Assembly: GCF_015864955.1 (NCBI RefSeq)
Contig: NZ_JADYWE010000001.1
Location: 1,488,001 to 1,552,000 of the forward strand
Length of the DNA: 64,000 bases
Direction: 5' to 3'
Origin: Salinibacterium sp. NK8237
GTDB taxonomy: Bacteria; Actinomycetota; Actinomycetes; Actinomycetales; Microbacteriaceae
In this document: positions 34,804 through 42,462 of the stretch, piece by piece
Layout: every line of letters begins with the position of its first letter
How positions within the stretch are numbered: the first letter of the stretch is position 1
Position numbers and translations under genes: made by a program
Notes under the pieces: model-generated
Database searches by the model: none
Seen by the model: the letters and a program-made list of their open reading frames with translations, nothing else
Told to the model about the DNA's origin: nothing

Positions 34804-35880
34804 GTGAATTTGTTTTCCCCCACGACCTTCGGCGAGCTGAGCCTGACCAACCGCTTGGTAATGGCACCGCTCACTCGCACCCGCTCGGGACAAGCCGGTG
34901 TTCCCGGCCCGATGGTTGCCGAACACTATGCGCAGCGCGCCTCGCTCGGCCTGATCGTGTCCGAGGGCACCTACCCGAGCCACGCCGGGCAGGGCTTTCC
35001 CGGCCAGCCCGGTCTGGTCGAGCCCGAGCAGCTCGAGGGCTGGAAGCACGTTACCGACGCTGTGCACGCGGCGGGCGGCCAGATCGTCGCGCAAGTGATG
35101 CACGCCGGGCGAGTAACCCACGAAGCCACCAACGGCGGACACCCCGTAGTCGGCCCGAGCGCAATCGCGATCAACGGCCAGACCCACACCTACGACGGCA
35201 AGCAGCCGTACCCGGTTCCGCATGCGCTCACCGATGACGAGCTCACCGGCGTGATTGACGAGTTCGTGACTGCCTCGCGCAACGCTATCGCGGCGGGCTT
35301 CGACGGCGTCGAACTTCACTCCGCCAACGGCTACCTCCTGCACGAGTTTCTCTCCCCCGCCTCCAACCAGCGCGAGGGCCAGTACGGCGGGTCCCCCGAA
35401 AACCGCGCTCGCTTCGTGATCGAAGTTGCTACCGCGGTTGCCGACGCGATCGGTGCCGGCCGCGTGGGCTTACGCATCTCGCCGCAACACAACATCCAAG
35501 ACGCCCTAGAAATAGACAACGCTGATGCCCTCGCGACGTACGGCGCACTAGTCGACGGCCTTGCCCCTCTCGGTCTTGCCTACCTCAGCGTGCTTAACGC
35601 CGACCCCACCGGTGCCTTCGTGCAAGAACTTCGCACCCGCTTCGGCGGACCGGTGTTGCTCAACAGTGGCTTCGCTCAGATGACGACTCGGGATGAGGCC
35701 CTCAGCCTGGTGCGCGACGGTCACGCCGAGGGTGTTGTCGTGGGTCGTCCAGCCATCGCAAACCCTGACTTGGCCTACCGCTGGCAAGAAGACCTACCCC
35801 TGAACAGCCCCGATGCCAGCACCTTCTACGGCGCCGGCCCCGAGGGATACACGGACTACCCGACCTTCGAGCCAAGCTAG
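34804..35880 (+). CDS. Old-yellow-enzyme family flavin reductase (alkene reductase, NemA-like)
   Basis: 358 residues from the GTG at 34804, giving the standard MNLFSPTTFGELSLTNRLVMAPLTR start. FMN TIM barrel with GLIVSEGTYPSHAGQG, QVMHAGRV, GFDGVELHSANGYLLHEFLSP (substrate His/Asn pair), NQREGQYGGSPENRARF and EGVVVGRPAIANPDL. It reduces activated alkenes or nitro compounds with NAD(P)H; the physiological substrate is unknown. The frame extends to 34756 but that N-terminus is not conserved. Confidence 0.92.
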   Translation: MNLFSPTTFGELSLTNRLVMAPLTRTRSGQAGVPGPMVAEHYAQRASLGLIVSEGTYPSHAGQGFPGQPGLVEPEQLEGWKHVTDAVHAAGGQIVAQVMHAGRVTHEATNGGHPVVGPSAIAINGQTHTYDGKQPYPVPHALTDDELTGVIDEFVTASRNAIAAGFDGVELHSANGYLLHEFLSPASNQREGQYGGSPENRARFVIEVATAVADAIGAGRVGLRISPQHNIQDALEIDNADALATYGALVDGLAPLGLAYLSVLNADPTGAFVQELRTRFGGPVLLNSGFAQMTTRDEALSLVRDGHAEGVVVGRPAIANPDLAYRWQEDLPLNSPDASTFYGAGPEGYTDYPTFEPS

Positions 35881-35945
35881 CGCTTCGCTGGAGCCGCCGG
35901 CGGCGAATGAACGTTTCTGGCGTCCGGATGACACCTGGCCGCGCA

Positions 35946-35994
35946 AATGTACCAGTTGCGTGCTACATTGAATGTACTTCACCACTAGTACATT
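35946..35994 (+). promoter_or_regulatory. YtrA-type operator array, copy 2
   Basis: AATGTAC at 35946-35952 and 35971-35977, GTACATT at 35988-35994, and ACATT-G-AATGT at 35965-35975. Distances (25 bp between AATGTAC copies, 24-bp inverted repeat) are identical to the array at 31202-31250, although the spacer sequences differ. Confidence 0.7.
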
Positions 35995-36016
35995 CAATGT
36001 TTACGGAGCCGCCTCA

Positions 36017-36943
36017 ATGCCCGACCTCGTCATACTCATCTGGTTCAGTTTCCGCTCCATAATCATCGGTCTGGTACTAGCAGTTGTGTGGTACCTGGCA
36101 CGAGGGCGCGCAGGCCGGCTGCCCACCGGACTGACCGCGGCAGTCACGGTGACTGCGACTTCGCTGGCCTTGGCCTGCCTCCTTTATCTGAATGCGGCCA
36201 TCGGATTCCCCGTGCTCCGGCCCCCGCTGTCCGAGCACCTTCCGCTGTGGGTATTAGAGATGAGCATCCTCTGGGCTCTCGCGATCGGAATCCTCGCCGT
36301 CGCACTCCTCGCCATCCCTATCGGTGCCCACACTCCGCGCGGTCACGCAAGCCTCACCCGGCGAACACCGTTCAGCTTCGGCCCTCGGTGGTGGTTCGCT
36401 GGCATCAGCACAATTGTCGGCACGATCGTCACCGTTTCCGTGCTCGCCGGCTTGGCGTCTGAACCAGACGAAGAGGGCCTCTGGCGGAACTACACCGTGG
36501 ATGCCGGGAGCTCAATCTCCTTCGGAACCCGCATCTACGGGTGGTACTACTCGGTGCCCGCGTTGATACTTCTCGCCGCACTCATCGCGGTCACCATCGT
36601 CGCACTCTGGCTCATCGCCCGACCTTCGCTCAGCACCAACCATGACGATGATGTGCGGATGCGTAACCTCAGAACCCGGAATGTCGTCGCCATCGCGAGC
36701 GGGGCTCTCCTGATTCACCTCGGCTCAATATTCACGTCACTGTCGAATACAGCGTTGCTGCGGGGCGGGGCCGCTATTGGCGACAGCGGTTGGGGTTCGT
36801 GGACCACCCCCTTCGCCGCGATGCAGCCAGCTCTTCTCCATGTTGGTCTGGGGATAGGCGCCCTCGGCTATGCCCTCTGGTTCGGCGTGCTGCTTTCTGC
36901 GGTGTTCATGCGTCGCGCGACCACCGGCATCGTTCGATCATGA
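36017..36943 (+). CDS. Seven-helix membrane protein, cassette copy 2
   Basis: 308 residues from the ATG at 36017, with GGAG at 36005-36008. The helices and loops follow copy 1 (31269-32198): RRTPFSFGPRWWFAG, SVLAGLASEPDEEGLWRNYTVD, RIYGWYYSVPAL, and MRNLRTRNVVAIASGALLIHLG. Function unknown. ATGA overlap with its GntR partner. An upstream in-frame start at 35972 falls within the operator array and is rejected. Confidence 0.82.
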   Translation: MPDLVILIWFSFRSIIIGLVLAVVWYLARGRAGRLPTGLTAAVTVTATSLALACLLYLNAAIGFPVLRPPLSEHLPLWVLEMSILWALAIGILAVALLAIPIGAHTPRGHASLTRRTPFSFGPRWWFAGISTIVGTIVTVSVLAGLASEPDEEGLWRNYTVDAGSSISFGTRIYGWYYSVPALILLAALIAVTIVALWLIARPSLSTNHDDDVRMRNLRTRNVVAIASGALLIHLGSIFTSLSNTALLRGGAAIGDSGWGSWTTPFAAMQPALLHVGLGIGALGYALWFGVLLSAVFMRRATTGIVRS

Positions 36944-37305
36944 TGATTAGCTTGGCGGGGTCAGCCCCCGCCGCCGAACAAATTCGGGACCAAATTCGCG
37001 GCCTCATTGCCGCCGGAACTCTGGCAGCGGGTGAAAGAATCCCCTCAGTTCGACAGCTCGCAAAAGACCTCGGCGTTGCCCCCGGGACGGTCGCTAAAGC
37101 CTACAAAGCTCTCGAATCTGAAGGACACCTTCGCACCCACACCGGAGGAGGAACCCGCGTCAGCGCAACGGCGTCGGCCACACCCCTCGCCGTTGTCGAA
37201 GCTGCCCGCCTCCTCGCCGACACCAGCATTCGCGGCGGTGTTGACCTCGAAGAAACCACGCGGGTCCTGCGTGCGATCTGGGCGTCGCAGCGCAAAAACG
37301 ACTAG
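36940..37305 (+). CDS. GntR-family regulator, YtrA subfamily, copy 2
   Basis: 121 residues, start ATG at 36940 overlapping the upstream stop. The DNA-binding helices PSVRQLAKDLGVAPGTVAKAYKALESEGHLRTHTGGGTRVSATASAT match copy 1 almost residue for residue. Without an effector domain, such regulators are usually controlled by simple ligand binding or membrane stress signals; the signal is unknown. Convergent with the SDR gene, 9 bp away. Confidence 0.88.
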   Translation: MMISLAGSAPAAEQIRDQIRGLIAAGTLAAGERIPSVRQLAKDLGVAPGTVAKAYKALESEGHLRTHTGGGTRVSATASATPLAVVEAARLLADTSIRGGVDLEETTRVLRAIWASQRKND

Positions 37306-37314
37306 GGCCGTCCG

Positions 37315-38298
37315 CTAGCTGCTGAACGGATCCAACCCGGTCGCCTTCACCGCAACAGCCCAGAGCTTCTCGGCCGCAGCAGGGTCAACTGCCCACTGCT
37401 TGGCGCCGCCGGTCGTCATGTCGGCGTGGTCATCCGCGACGATTCCCTTGATGGAGCAGTCTTCGCAGTACGCGCCGCCACGCTCAGCGAGCTCGGCGGC
37501 CGTTGCAGCCCAGAGGCCGGTCGAAGCACCTTCGGCAGGCGTCTTGAACAGCGGGTTCGGGTTGCCGTCTTCGTCAATCCACTGGCGTGCAAGCAGTTCC
37601 TCGCGGGGCATGTTGCGCTGCAGGTCAGTCATGATGCCACCGGGGTGCACCGAGAACGCGTGGATGCCGCGGCCAGCCAGGCGAGCGTCCAGCGCAACAG
37701 CGAGCAGGGCATCCGCTGTCTTCGACTGGCCGTAGGCAACCCAGGGCTCGTAGTCGGTGGTGTCGAAGTTGATGTCGTCGAAGTTCACCGGCGAGCGCCA
37801 GTGGCCAACCGAGGAGTACGACACGATTCGCGCGCCATCCTGAAGCAAGGGTTCGAGGCCAGCGACGAGTGCGAAGTGTCCGAGCACGTTCGTGCCGAAC
37901 TGCAGGTCCCAGCCCTGCGGCGTGCGCAATTCAGGCGTTGCCATGACCCCGGCGGCATTGATCATGAGGTCAACGGGGGTGCCTGCGTCGCGCATTCCGG
38001 CGGTGAACGCGGCGACAGAGTCGAGGTCGCTAAGGTCCATCGCCTCAATCTGAACACCGGCAACATCGGCGAGCACTTCGGCTGCCTTGTCTGGACGACG
38101 GGCGGGAACAATCACGGTCACGCCCGCTTCGGCGAGCGCCTTTACGGTTTCGTAGCCGAGCCCCGAGTAGCCACCGGTGACGACGGCGGTTTTGCCGGCG
38201 AGGTCGAAGCCGGCAATCACTTCGGATGCTGTGCTGCGGTAGCCGAACTTCGATTCGAGTGGTTGTTGGCGGGCGGTCATTTCTTCGAGGGAGATCAT
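37315..38298 (-). CDS. Short-chain dehydrogenase/reductase
   Basis: 327 residues. NAD(P)-binding TGGYSGLGYETVKALAEAG, AMDLSDLDSV, NAAGVM, catalytic SYSSVGHW and YGQSKTADAL (YxxxK), HPGGIMTD. The length and C-terminal part resemble the retinol-dehydrogenase-like/WW-domain oxidoreductase group. Substrate unknown. Its promoter has the geometry of MerR-regulated genes although no merR gene is adjacent; the transcript probably starts at the ATG. Confidence 0.9.
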   Translation of the reverse strand: MISLEEMTARQQPLESKFGYRSTASEVIAGFDLAGKTAVVTGGYSGLGYETVKALAEAGVTVIVPARRPDKAAEVLADVAGVQIEAMDLSDLDSVAAFTAGMRDAGTPVDLMINAAGVMATPELRTPQGWDLQFGTNVLGHFALVAGLEPLLQDGARIVSYSSVGHWRSPVNFDDINFDTTDYEPWVAYGQSKTADALLAVALDARLAGRGIHAFSVHPGGIMTDLQRNMPREELLARQWIDEDGNPNPLFKTPAEGASTGLWAATAAELAERGGAYCEDCSIKGIVADDHADMTTGGAKQWAVDPAAAEKLWAVAVKATGLDPFSS

Positions 38299-38305
38299 GG
38301 TTAGG

Positions 38306-38336
38306 ACTCTAAGAGTTGGAGTGCACTCTAGGTCAA
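38306..38336 (-). promoter_or_regulatory. MerR-type promoter upstream of the SDR gene
   Basis: Minus strand: -35 TTGACC (38336-38331), 19-bp spacer with the palindrome GAGTGCACTC (38328-38319), -10 TAGAGT (38311-38306). The same architecture as the tipA-like promoter but a different dyad. Predicted transcription start about 38299, one base from the ATG. The cognate MerR protein is not nearby. Confidence 0.65.
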
Positions 38337-38393
38337 GCCAACCGGAGGAATTCAGATGACATCCACGCTCGCGCTATTGTTGCGACGCCTCAG

Positions 38394-39209
38394 CTAGTCC
38401 GTGATGTGCAAGCGGGCCGTGGAGCGACCGCCCTCAAGCTGAAACTCAAACCGGCTTCGATCCCCGCGGTGATAGGCGACGAAGTGTTCAATGGGTTTCC
38501 CTGTCGCGTCCATGCTGACGCTGCGCAGCAACAACAGGGGATCGCCAGCGTTGATCTGAAGTTTTTGGGCCTGCTCTGCCGACGCAATAGTCGACTCGGC
38601 TGAGCGTGTGCCCGTTGTCGCGACAACGTCAACCTCTGCGAGCACCGCATAGAGCGAATTCTCTGACATGTCGACGTCGAGCGTGTGACTGCCGACCGCT
38701 TCGGGCATCCACGTGGTCGTCAAGGACCACGGTTCACCATCCACCCATCTCAGACGATCCAGGACCACCACTATGTCTCCCGGGTTGATCTGCAACATCC
38801 TCGCAACGTCGGCGCTGGCAGCTTCTCGCTCGTGCCGCAGGATGTCGCTGTGCACGTGACCGCCCCGTCGAGCGACTTCGTCATAGAGGCCCGTCAGCGT
38901 GTGCACCAGACTCTCGGCAACTTTCGGACGTGACACGAAAGTTCCTTTGCCTTTGACGCGCTCCACCACGCCTTCGATTTCTAAGAGCGCCAGAGCCTGC
39001 CGAACCACGGTTCGCGAAATCTCGTACTGTTCGCAGAGTCGATGCTCGCCAGGCAGGAGGTCGCCCGGGCCGAGCAAGTGCTTATCGATCGAGTCGAGAA
39101 TGAGAAGACGCAGTTGGTCGTACATTGGCACTGCAGAGTGGCGGTCGATCTGCCCTACATGATGAGGCGCTGCATCCAAGGCGGCTGTTGTTTCGGGCCG
39201 GTCAGACAT
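38394..39209 (-). CDS. GntR-family regulator, HutC subfamily (UTRA domain)
   Basis: 271 residues. Winged helix at about 30-95 (PMYDQLRLLILDSIDKHLLGPGDLLPGEHRLCEQYEISRTVVRQALALLEIEGVVERVKGKGTFVS); UTRA sensor domain at about 115-265. Start at 39209, 1 bp after the rbsD stop (TAACATG), so it is the last gene of rbsK-rbsD-gntR. It probably senses a sugar phosphate and binds the TGTAATTACA-type palindromes found in front of three units of this region; that assignment is inference. Confidence 0.88.
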   Translation of the reverse strand: MSDRPETTAALDAAPHHVGQIDRHSAVPMYDQLRLLILDSIDKHLLGPGDLLPGEHRLCEQYEISRTVVRQALALLEIEGVVERVKGKGTFVSRPKVAESLVHTLTGLYDEVARRGGHVHSDILRHEREAASADVARMLQINPGDIVVVLDRLRWVDGEPWSLTTTWMPEAVGSHTLDVDMSENSLYAVLAEVDVVATTGTRSAESTIASAEQAQKLQINAGDPLLLLRSVSMDATGKPIEHFVAYHRGDRSRFEFQLEGGRSTARLHITD

Positions 39210-39210
39210 G

Positions 39211-39615
39211 TTAATACGCCACCCCTGCATGCAGGATGACATTCGCATAGGGCGTGTACTCGCCAGAGCGAACGAAGGCGCGAGCATCGTGGGTCAGCGA
39301 TTTAAATTGCTCATGCGGAATCATGCTGATCTCGAGATCCAGGTCTCGAAATCTCGACTTCAACGCTTCCAACATCTCGGGACTTGACTCGGCAATTTCT
39401 GCGGAAACCGTCACCCCTTCAACGACAAGCTCAGCCAACACAGTATCGAGCACGTCTAAGAACGCGGGCATCCCTGGTCGAAAAGCGAGATCAATTCGCT
39501 CGGAGTCCAGCGGAATTGGCAGGCCGGCATCCGTCACCACGATGAGATCAGTGTGACCTGTCTGGGAGATTACCTTCGATAGTTGCGGGTTGATCGTCGT
39601 GTTTGAGCTTCTCAC
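39211..39615 (-). CDS. rbsD: D-ribose pyranase
   Basis: 134 residues, RbsD/FucU family: NPQLSKVISQTGHTDLIVVTDAGLPIP with the conserved His and Asp, and YTPYANVILHAGVAY at the C-terminus. It interconverts beta-pyranose and furanose forms so that ribokinase can act. Two bp downstream of rbsK and followed at once by gntR. Confidence 0.92.
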   Translation of the reverse strand: MRSSNTTINPQLSKVISQTGHTDLIVVTDAGLPIPLDSERIDLAFRPGMPAFLDVLDTVLAELVVEGVTVSAEIAESSPEMLEALKSRFRDLDLEISMIPHEQFKSLTHDARAFVRSGEYTPYANVILHAGVAY

Positions 39616-39617
39616 GT

Positions 39618-40601
39618 TCAGTTCCGTTCACTCGGGTTTGCGGGAATTGCGTTCGTGGACATTAGCGCCTCGACGTCGCGGCGTTCGGGAAGGCTAGGGG
39701 ATGCCCCTCGCTTGGTAACCGTGAGCGCACCTGCGGCACCAGCGAGACGAATCGCATCGTGAAGGGGCATGCCCAGAGCGATCCCTGCGCCGAGGTAGCC
39801 AGCGAAACTATCACCCGCAGCCGTCGTGTCAACCGATATTACTGGGATAGCGGGGAAGGCGGTGATTTCATCGTTTGTCACGAGCAACGCACCCGCGGCC
39901 GCAAGAGTGATCACCGCTGCCTTCGCACCCCGATCCAAGAACCACCTACCGGCCTTCGTTGCACTCTCCTGATCGGTGACTTCAATCCCGGTCAGGATGC
40001 GGGCTTCAGTTTCGTTGGGCGTGACGATATCGATGCCGGCCCAGATGCTGTCATCAAGCGGAACCGCTGGGGCCGGGTCCAAGATAACTGTCAGCCCACT
40101 CTCCCTTGCCCGACGAATCGCATAGCTCGAAAGGTCGGCTGGAATCTCCAGCTGCGTTAGCAACACAGAAGAAGTAGCGGAACACGCCGCGAATGCCTGA
40201 TCGATTTGTTCAACGCTGAGCTGCTCGTTTGCGAGAGGAACCATGACGATATCGTTCTCGGCCGAATCGTCGACCCGAATATGAGCGATTCCGGTGCGTG
40301 CTCCATCGATGGCGCGCACGTGTTCTGTTGCGACGCCCGCGCTTCGCAACCCGTCAAAGATGAGGTTCTGGAAGAGGTCCGTTCCAACGCACGCCACGAA
40401 GTGAGCATCCGCCCCGGCTAGCCCTACTGCGACCGCCTGGTTAGCGCCCTTTCCTCCAAGCACGAGGGTAAATTCATCACCATGGATCGTCTCGCCACGC
40501 GACGGAAGCCGCTGAGAGAACGTCGTAAGGTCTGCAGTGACGCTTCCGACAATGATCACCCCTGGGCGCAATTTTTCGGTGCCTGGCAATTTTTCGGGCA
40601 T
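39618..40601 (-). CDS. rbsK: Ribokinase
   Basis: 327 residues, PfkB family. VIIVGSVTADLTTFSQRLPSRGETIHG, GGKGANQAVAVGLAGA, TPNETEARILTG and DTTAAGDSFAGYLGAG (catalytic Asp) are typical of ribokinase. Paired with rbsD, which supports ribose or a similar pentose as substrate. First gene of the operon, divergent from the transaldolase-like gene across a region containing a TGTAATTACA palindrome. Confidence 0.9.
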   Translation of the reverse strand: MPEKLPGTEKLRPGVIIVGSVTADLTTFSQRLPSRGETIHGDEFTLVLGGKGANQAVAVGLAGADAHFVACVGTDLFQNLIFDGLRSAGVATEHVRAIDGARTGIAHIRVDDSAENDIVMVPLANEQLSVEQIDQAFAACSATSSVLLTQLEIPADLSSYAIRRARESGLTVILDPAPAVPLDDSIWAGIDIVTPNETEARILTGIEVTDQESATKAGRWFLDRGAKAAVITLAAAGALLVTNDEITAFPAIPVISVDTTAAGDSFAGYLGAGIALGMPLHDAIRLAGAAGALTVTKRGASPSLPERRDVEALMSTNAIPANPSERN

Positions 40602-40623
40602 GGAACAACTCCTGTTCGAGCTT

Positions 40624-40674
40624 TTGACAACAGCGTCAACTTGTAATTACATTAGCCGAGATTCAACCTGAATC
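40624..40674 (+). promoter_or_regulatory. Promoter with overlapping TGTAATTACA operator (divergent rbsK / aldolase)
   Basis: TTGACA (40624-40629), 18 bp, TACATT (40648-40653) point towards the aldolase gene. The perfect palindrome TGTAATTACA (40642-40651) covers the -10. A second inverted repeat GATTCA-ACC-TGAATC lies at 40660-40674. The first palindrome recurs near 42316 and 51838-51870. Confidence 0.65.
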
Positions 40675-40718
40675 GATAGGTTGGTCACGTTGACGTGACT
40701 GCCAGGAACGGGGACTCC

Positions 40719-41378
40719 ATGGCGAATTCGCCAAAGTTTTATGTGGATAGTGCTGATGTCGAGAAGGTCACAGAGCTGCTCGCTGTGGGGCTGGTGTGCG
40801 GAGTGACCACGAACCCGACCATTCTCGAACGCGGCGGGCGGCACCTCGGCGAACTACCCGAGCTTTATGCACGCTGGGTCGCCGAAGGCGCGGAGGAAGT
40901 ATTCTTTCAGGCGTGGGGTTCGACCTCAGACGAGATGCTCGAGAACGCCGCACAACTGCTCGCTCTTGGCGACCGCGTGGTGGTAAAAGTGCCCGCGACT
41001 CGCGATGGATTCATCGTTGCGCGCACCCTGACTGCCCGTGGAGCTGTCGTGCTTGTGACCGCCGTGTATTCGGCGGCGCAGGCACTCGCCGCGGCCACTT
41101 ATGGTGTGCGTTACATCGCCCCGTATTTTGGTCGGCTTAGCGATAGTGGGCGCGATGCCCTGAAGCTCATCGGCGAAATGCAGGCGGTCTGCGAAGGCAC
41201 AAGCACAAACGTGCTCGCCGCCAGCCTGCGCAACCCCGACGATATCGTTGCCCTCCGCCTCGCCGGGGTTCAGTACTTCACCGCTGCGCCCGAGGTGATT
41301 CTCGCGTGCCTGCGAGATGACATCAGCGAGCGTTCCGCATCCGATTTCGAGGACGCCATCGTTCGCATTTCTCAGTAG
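40719..41378 (+). CDS. Transaldolase-family aldolase (fructose-6-phosphate aldolase-like)
   Basis: 219 residues, the short class. FYVDSADVEKV, VCGVTTNPTIL, the Schiff-base lysine K90 in VVVKVPATRDG, LVTAVYSAAQALAAATYG and YIAPYFGRLSD are conserved. Short transaldolases cleave or transfer dihydroxyacetone or related units (FSA, TalC, sulfofructose transaldolase). The substrate here is open; the sugar context suggests a ketose phosphate. The ATG at 40719 follows AGGAACGGGG. Confidence 0.87.
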   Translation: MANSPKFYVDSADVEKVTELLAVGLVCGVTTNPTILERGGRHLGELPELYARWVAEGAEEVFFQAWGSTSDEMLENAAQLLALGDRVVVKVPATRDGFIVARTLTARGAVVLVTAVYSAAQALAAATYGVRYIAPYFGRLSDSGRDALKLIGEMQAVCEGTSTNVLAASLRNPDDIVALRLAGVQYFTAAPEVILACLRDDISERSASDFEDAIVRISQ

Positions 41379-41399
41379 CTGACCTCAGAACAGCATCGG

Positions 41400-42269
41400 C
41401 TAGTGCATGCTGATCGAATCCACGCCGTGGATGCGGTCGCGGATAAACCGATTCGCGTGCGCAGCAAGGTCACCAGAGTCTTCCCACAGGTTGCGCCAGA
41501 TCGCCAAGGTGTTGCTCAAATCCGCGTTCACGACGGCGGAAGAAAACGACTCGAAAACCACCGGGCCGTCATAGTCGATGCGCGCGAGCCCGCGAAAGAG
41601 CTCGTCGAAGTCCACGGTGCCGGAACCTAGGTAGCCGCGGTGACTCTCGCCAATGTGCACGTATCCCAGTTGCGCGCCCGCATCGAGGATTGGGCTGAAC
41701 AAATCCGACTCCTCAATGTTCATGTGATAGCTATCGAGGTGCACTGAGACGGTGTCGCTCTGCAGCCGGTCCAGGTATGCCAGAGCACCACGGCCCGTGT
41801 TGAACAGGTTTGACTCGTAGCGATTGACTACCTCTAGCGATAGCCGGATGCCGCGGTCGGCTGCCTTCGCCGCCACCCTGTCGATTGCGGCAGCGCTCCC
41901 CGCGATCCGAGCCTCGGTAGTCGGTTCCGCGTACTTGCTCATGGCGGAATAGATCACGCCACAGAGCACATCGCCCCCCATCGTTGCCACGTGATCGAGG
42001 CACTTTTCGAGAACGGATTCACCCCGTGCGACGACGGTCGGATCGTCGCTCGACAGGTCGGTCTGTGCGGTGAGGCCGAGCGACGCTGTCACCGCAAGGT
42101 TGTTGTCTTTCAGCATTCGCGCGGCAAGCTGAGAATCGAATCCGTCAGGATCCATGAGTGGAATTTCTATCAGGTCGAACCCGGCAGTTGTGGTTCCTTC
42201 GATTGCTGTGCGCAACCCTGCCTCGTCAAAAGTGCCGGTAAATACCAGCGCGTGAGCTCCAATGAGCAT
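41400..42269 (-). CDS. Ketose 3-epimerase (D-tagatose/D-psicose 3-epimerase-like)
   Basis: 289-residue xylose-isomerase-like TIM barrel. The four metal ligands of the D-tagatose 3-epimerase family are present at the expected spacing: E146 (SLEVVNR), D179 (VHLDSYHM), H205 (YVHIGESHRG) and E240 (VFESFSS). The family epimerises free ketohexoses or ketopentoses at C3. GGGAGG precedes the ATG. Divergent from the ABC importer across a TGTTATTACA box, so it probably acts on the imported sugar. Confidence 0.87.
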   Translation of the reverse strand: MLIGAHALVFTGTFDEAGLRTAIEGTTTAGFDLIEIPLMDPDGFDSQLAARMLKDNNLAVTASLGLTAQTDLSSDDPTVVARGESVLEKCLDHVATMGGDVLCGVIYSAMSKYAEPTTEARIAGSAAAIDRVAAKAADRGIRLSLEVVNRYESNLFNTGRGALAYLDRLQSDTVSVHLDSYHMNIEESDLFSPILDAGAQLGYVHIGESHRGYLGSGTVDFDELFRGLARIDYDGPVVFESFSSAVVNADLSNTLAIWRNLWEDSGDLAAHANRFIRDRIHGVDSISMH

Positions 42270-42315
42270 GAATATTCCTCCCTCAAACGGGTTATTTCCC
42301 GCTTCGTAATCGAGA

Positions 42316-42325
42316 TGTTATTACA
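42316..42325. promoter_or_regulatory. TGTTATTACA operator between epimerase and ABC operon
   Basis: One mismatch from the perfect palindrome TGTAATTACA seen at 40642 and 51861. It lies 46 bp upstream of the epimerase start, where it would overlap a minus-strand promoter, and 137 bp upstream of the ABC ATPase. Confidence 0.55.
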
Positions 42326-42462
42326 GGTCTTCCCTTCAGCGCGAACATTAGATACATTGGGATACAACTTACGGCGGAGGGCTCGCGAACCCACGAGTTT
42401 GCAGCACCAACTCCGCCCACAATTACAGCCACACATCAACCTCCGAAGAAGCAGGTGAAGGA

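Noticed and set aside
40719..41378. Sulfoquinovose (sulfo-transaldolase) pathway
   Set aside because: A short transaldolase and a sugar isomerase are nearby, but no sulfoquinovosidase or sulfolactaldehyde enzyme is present.
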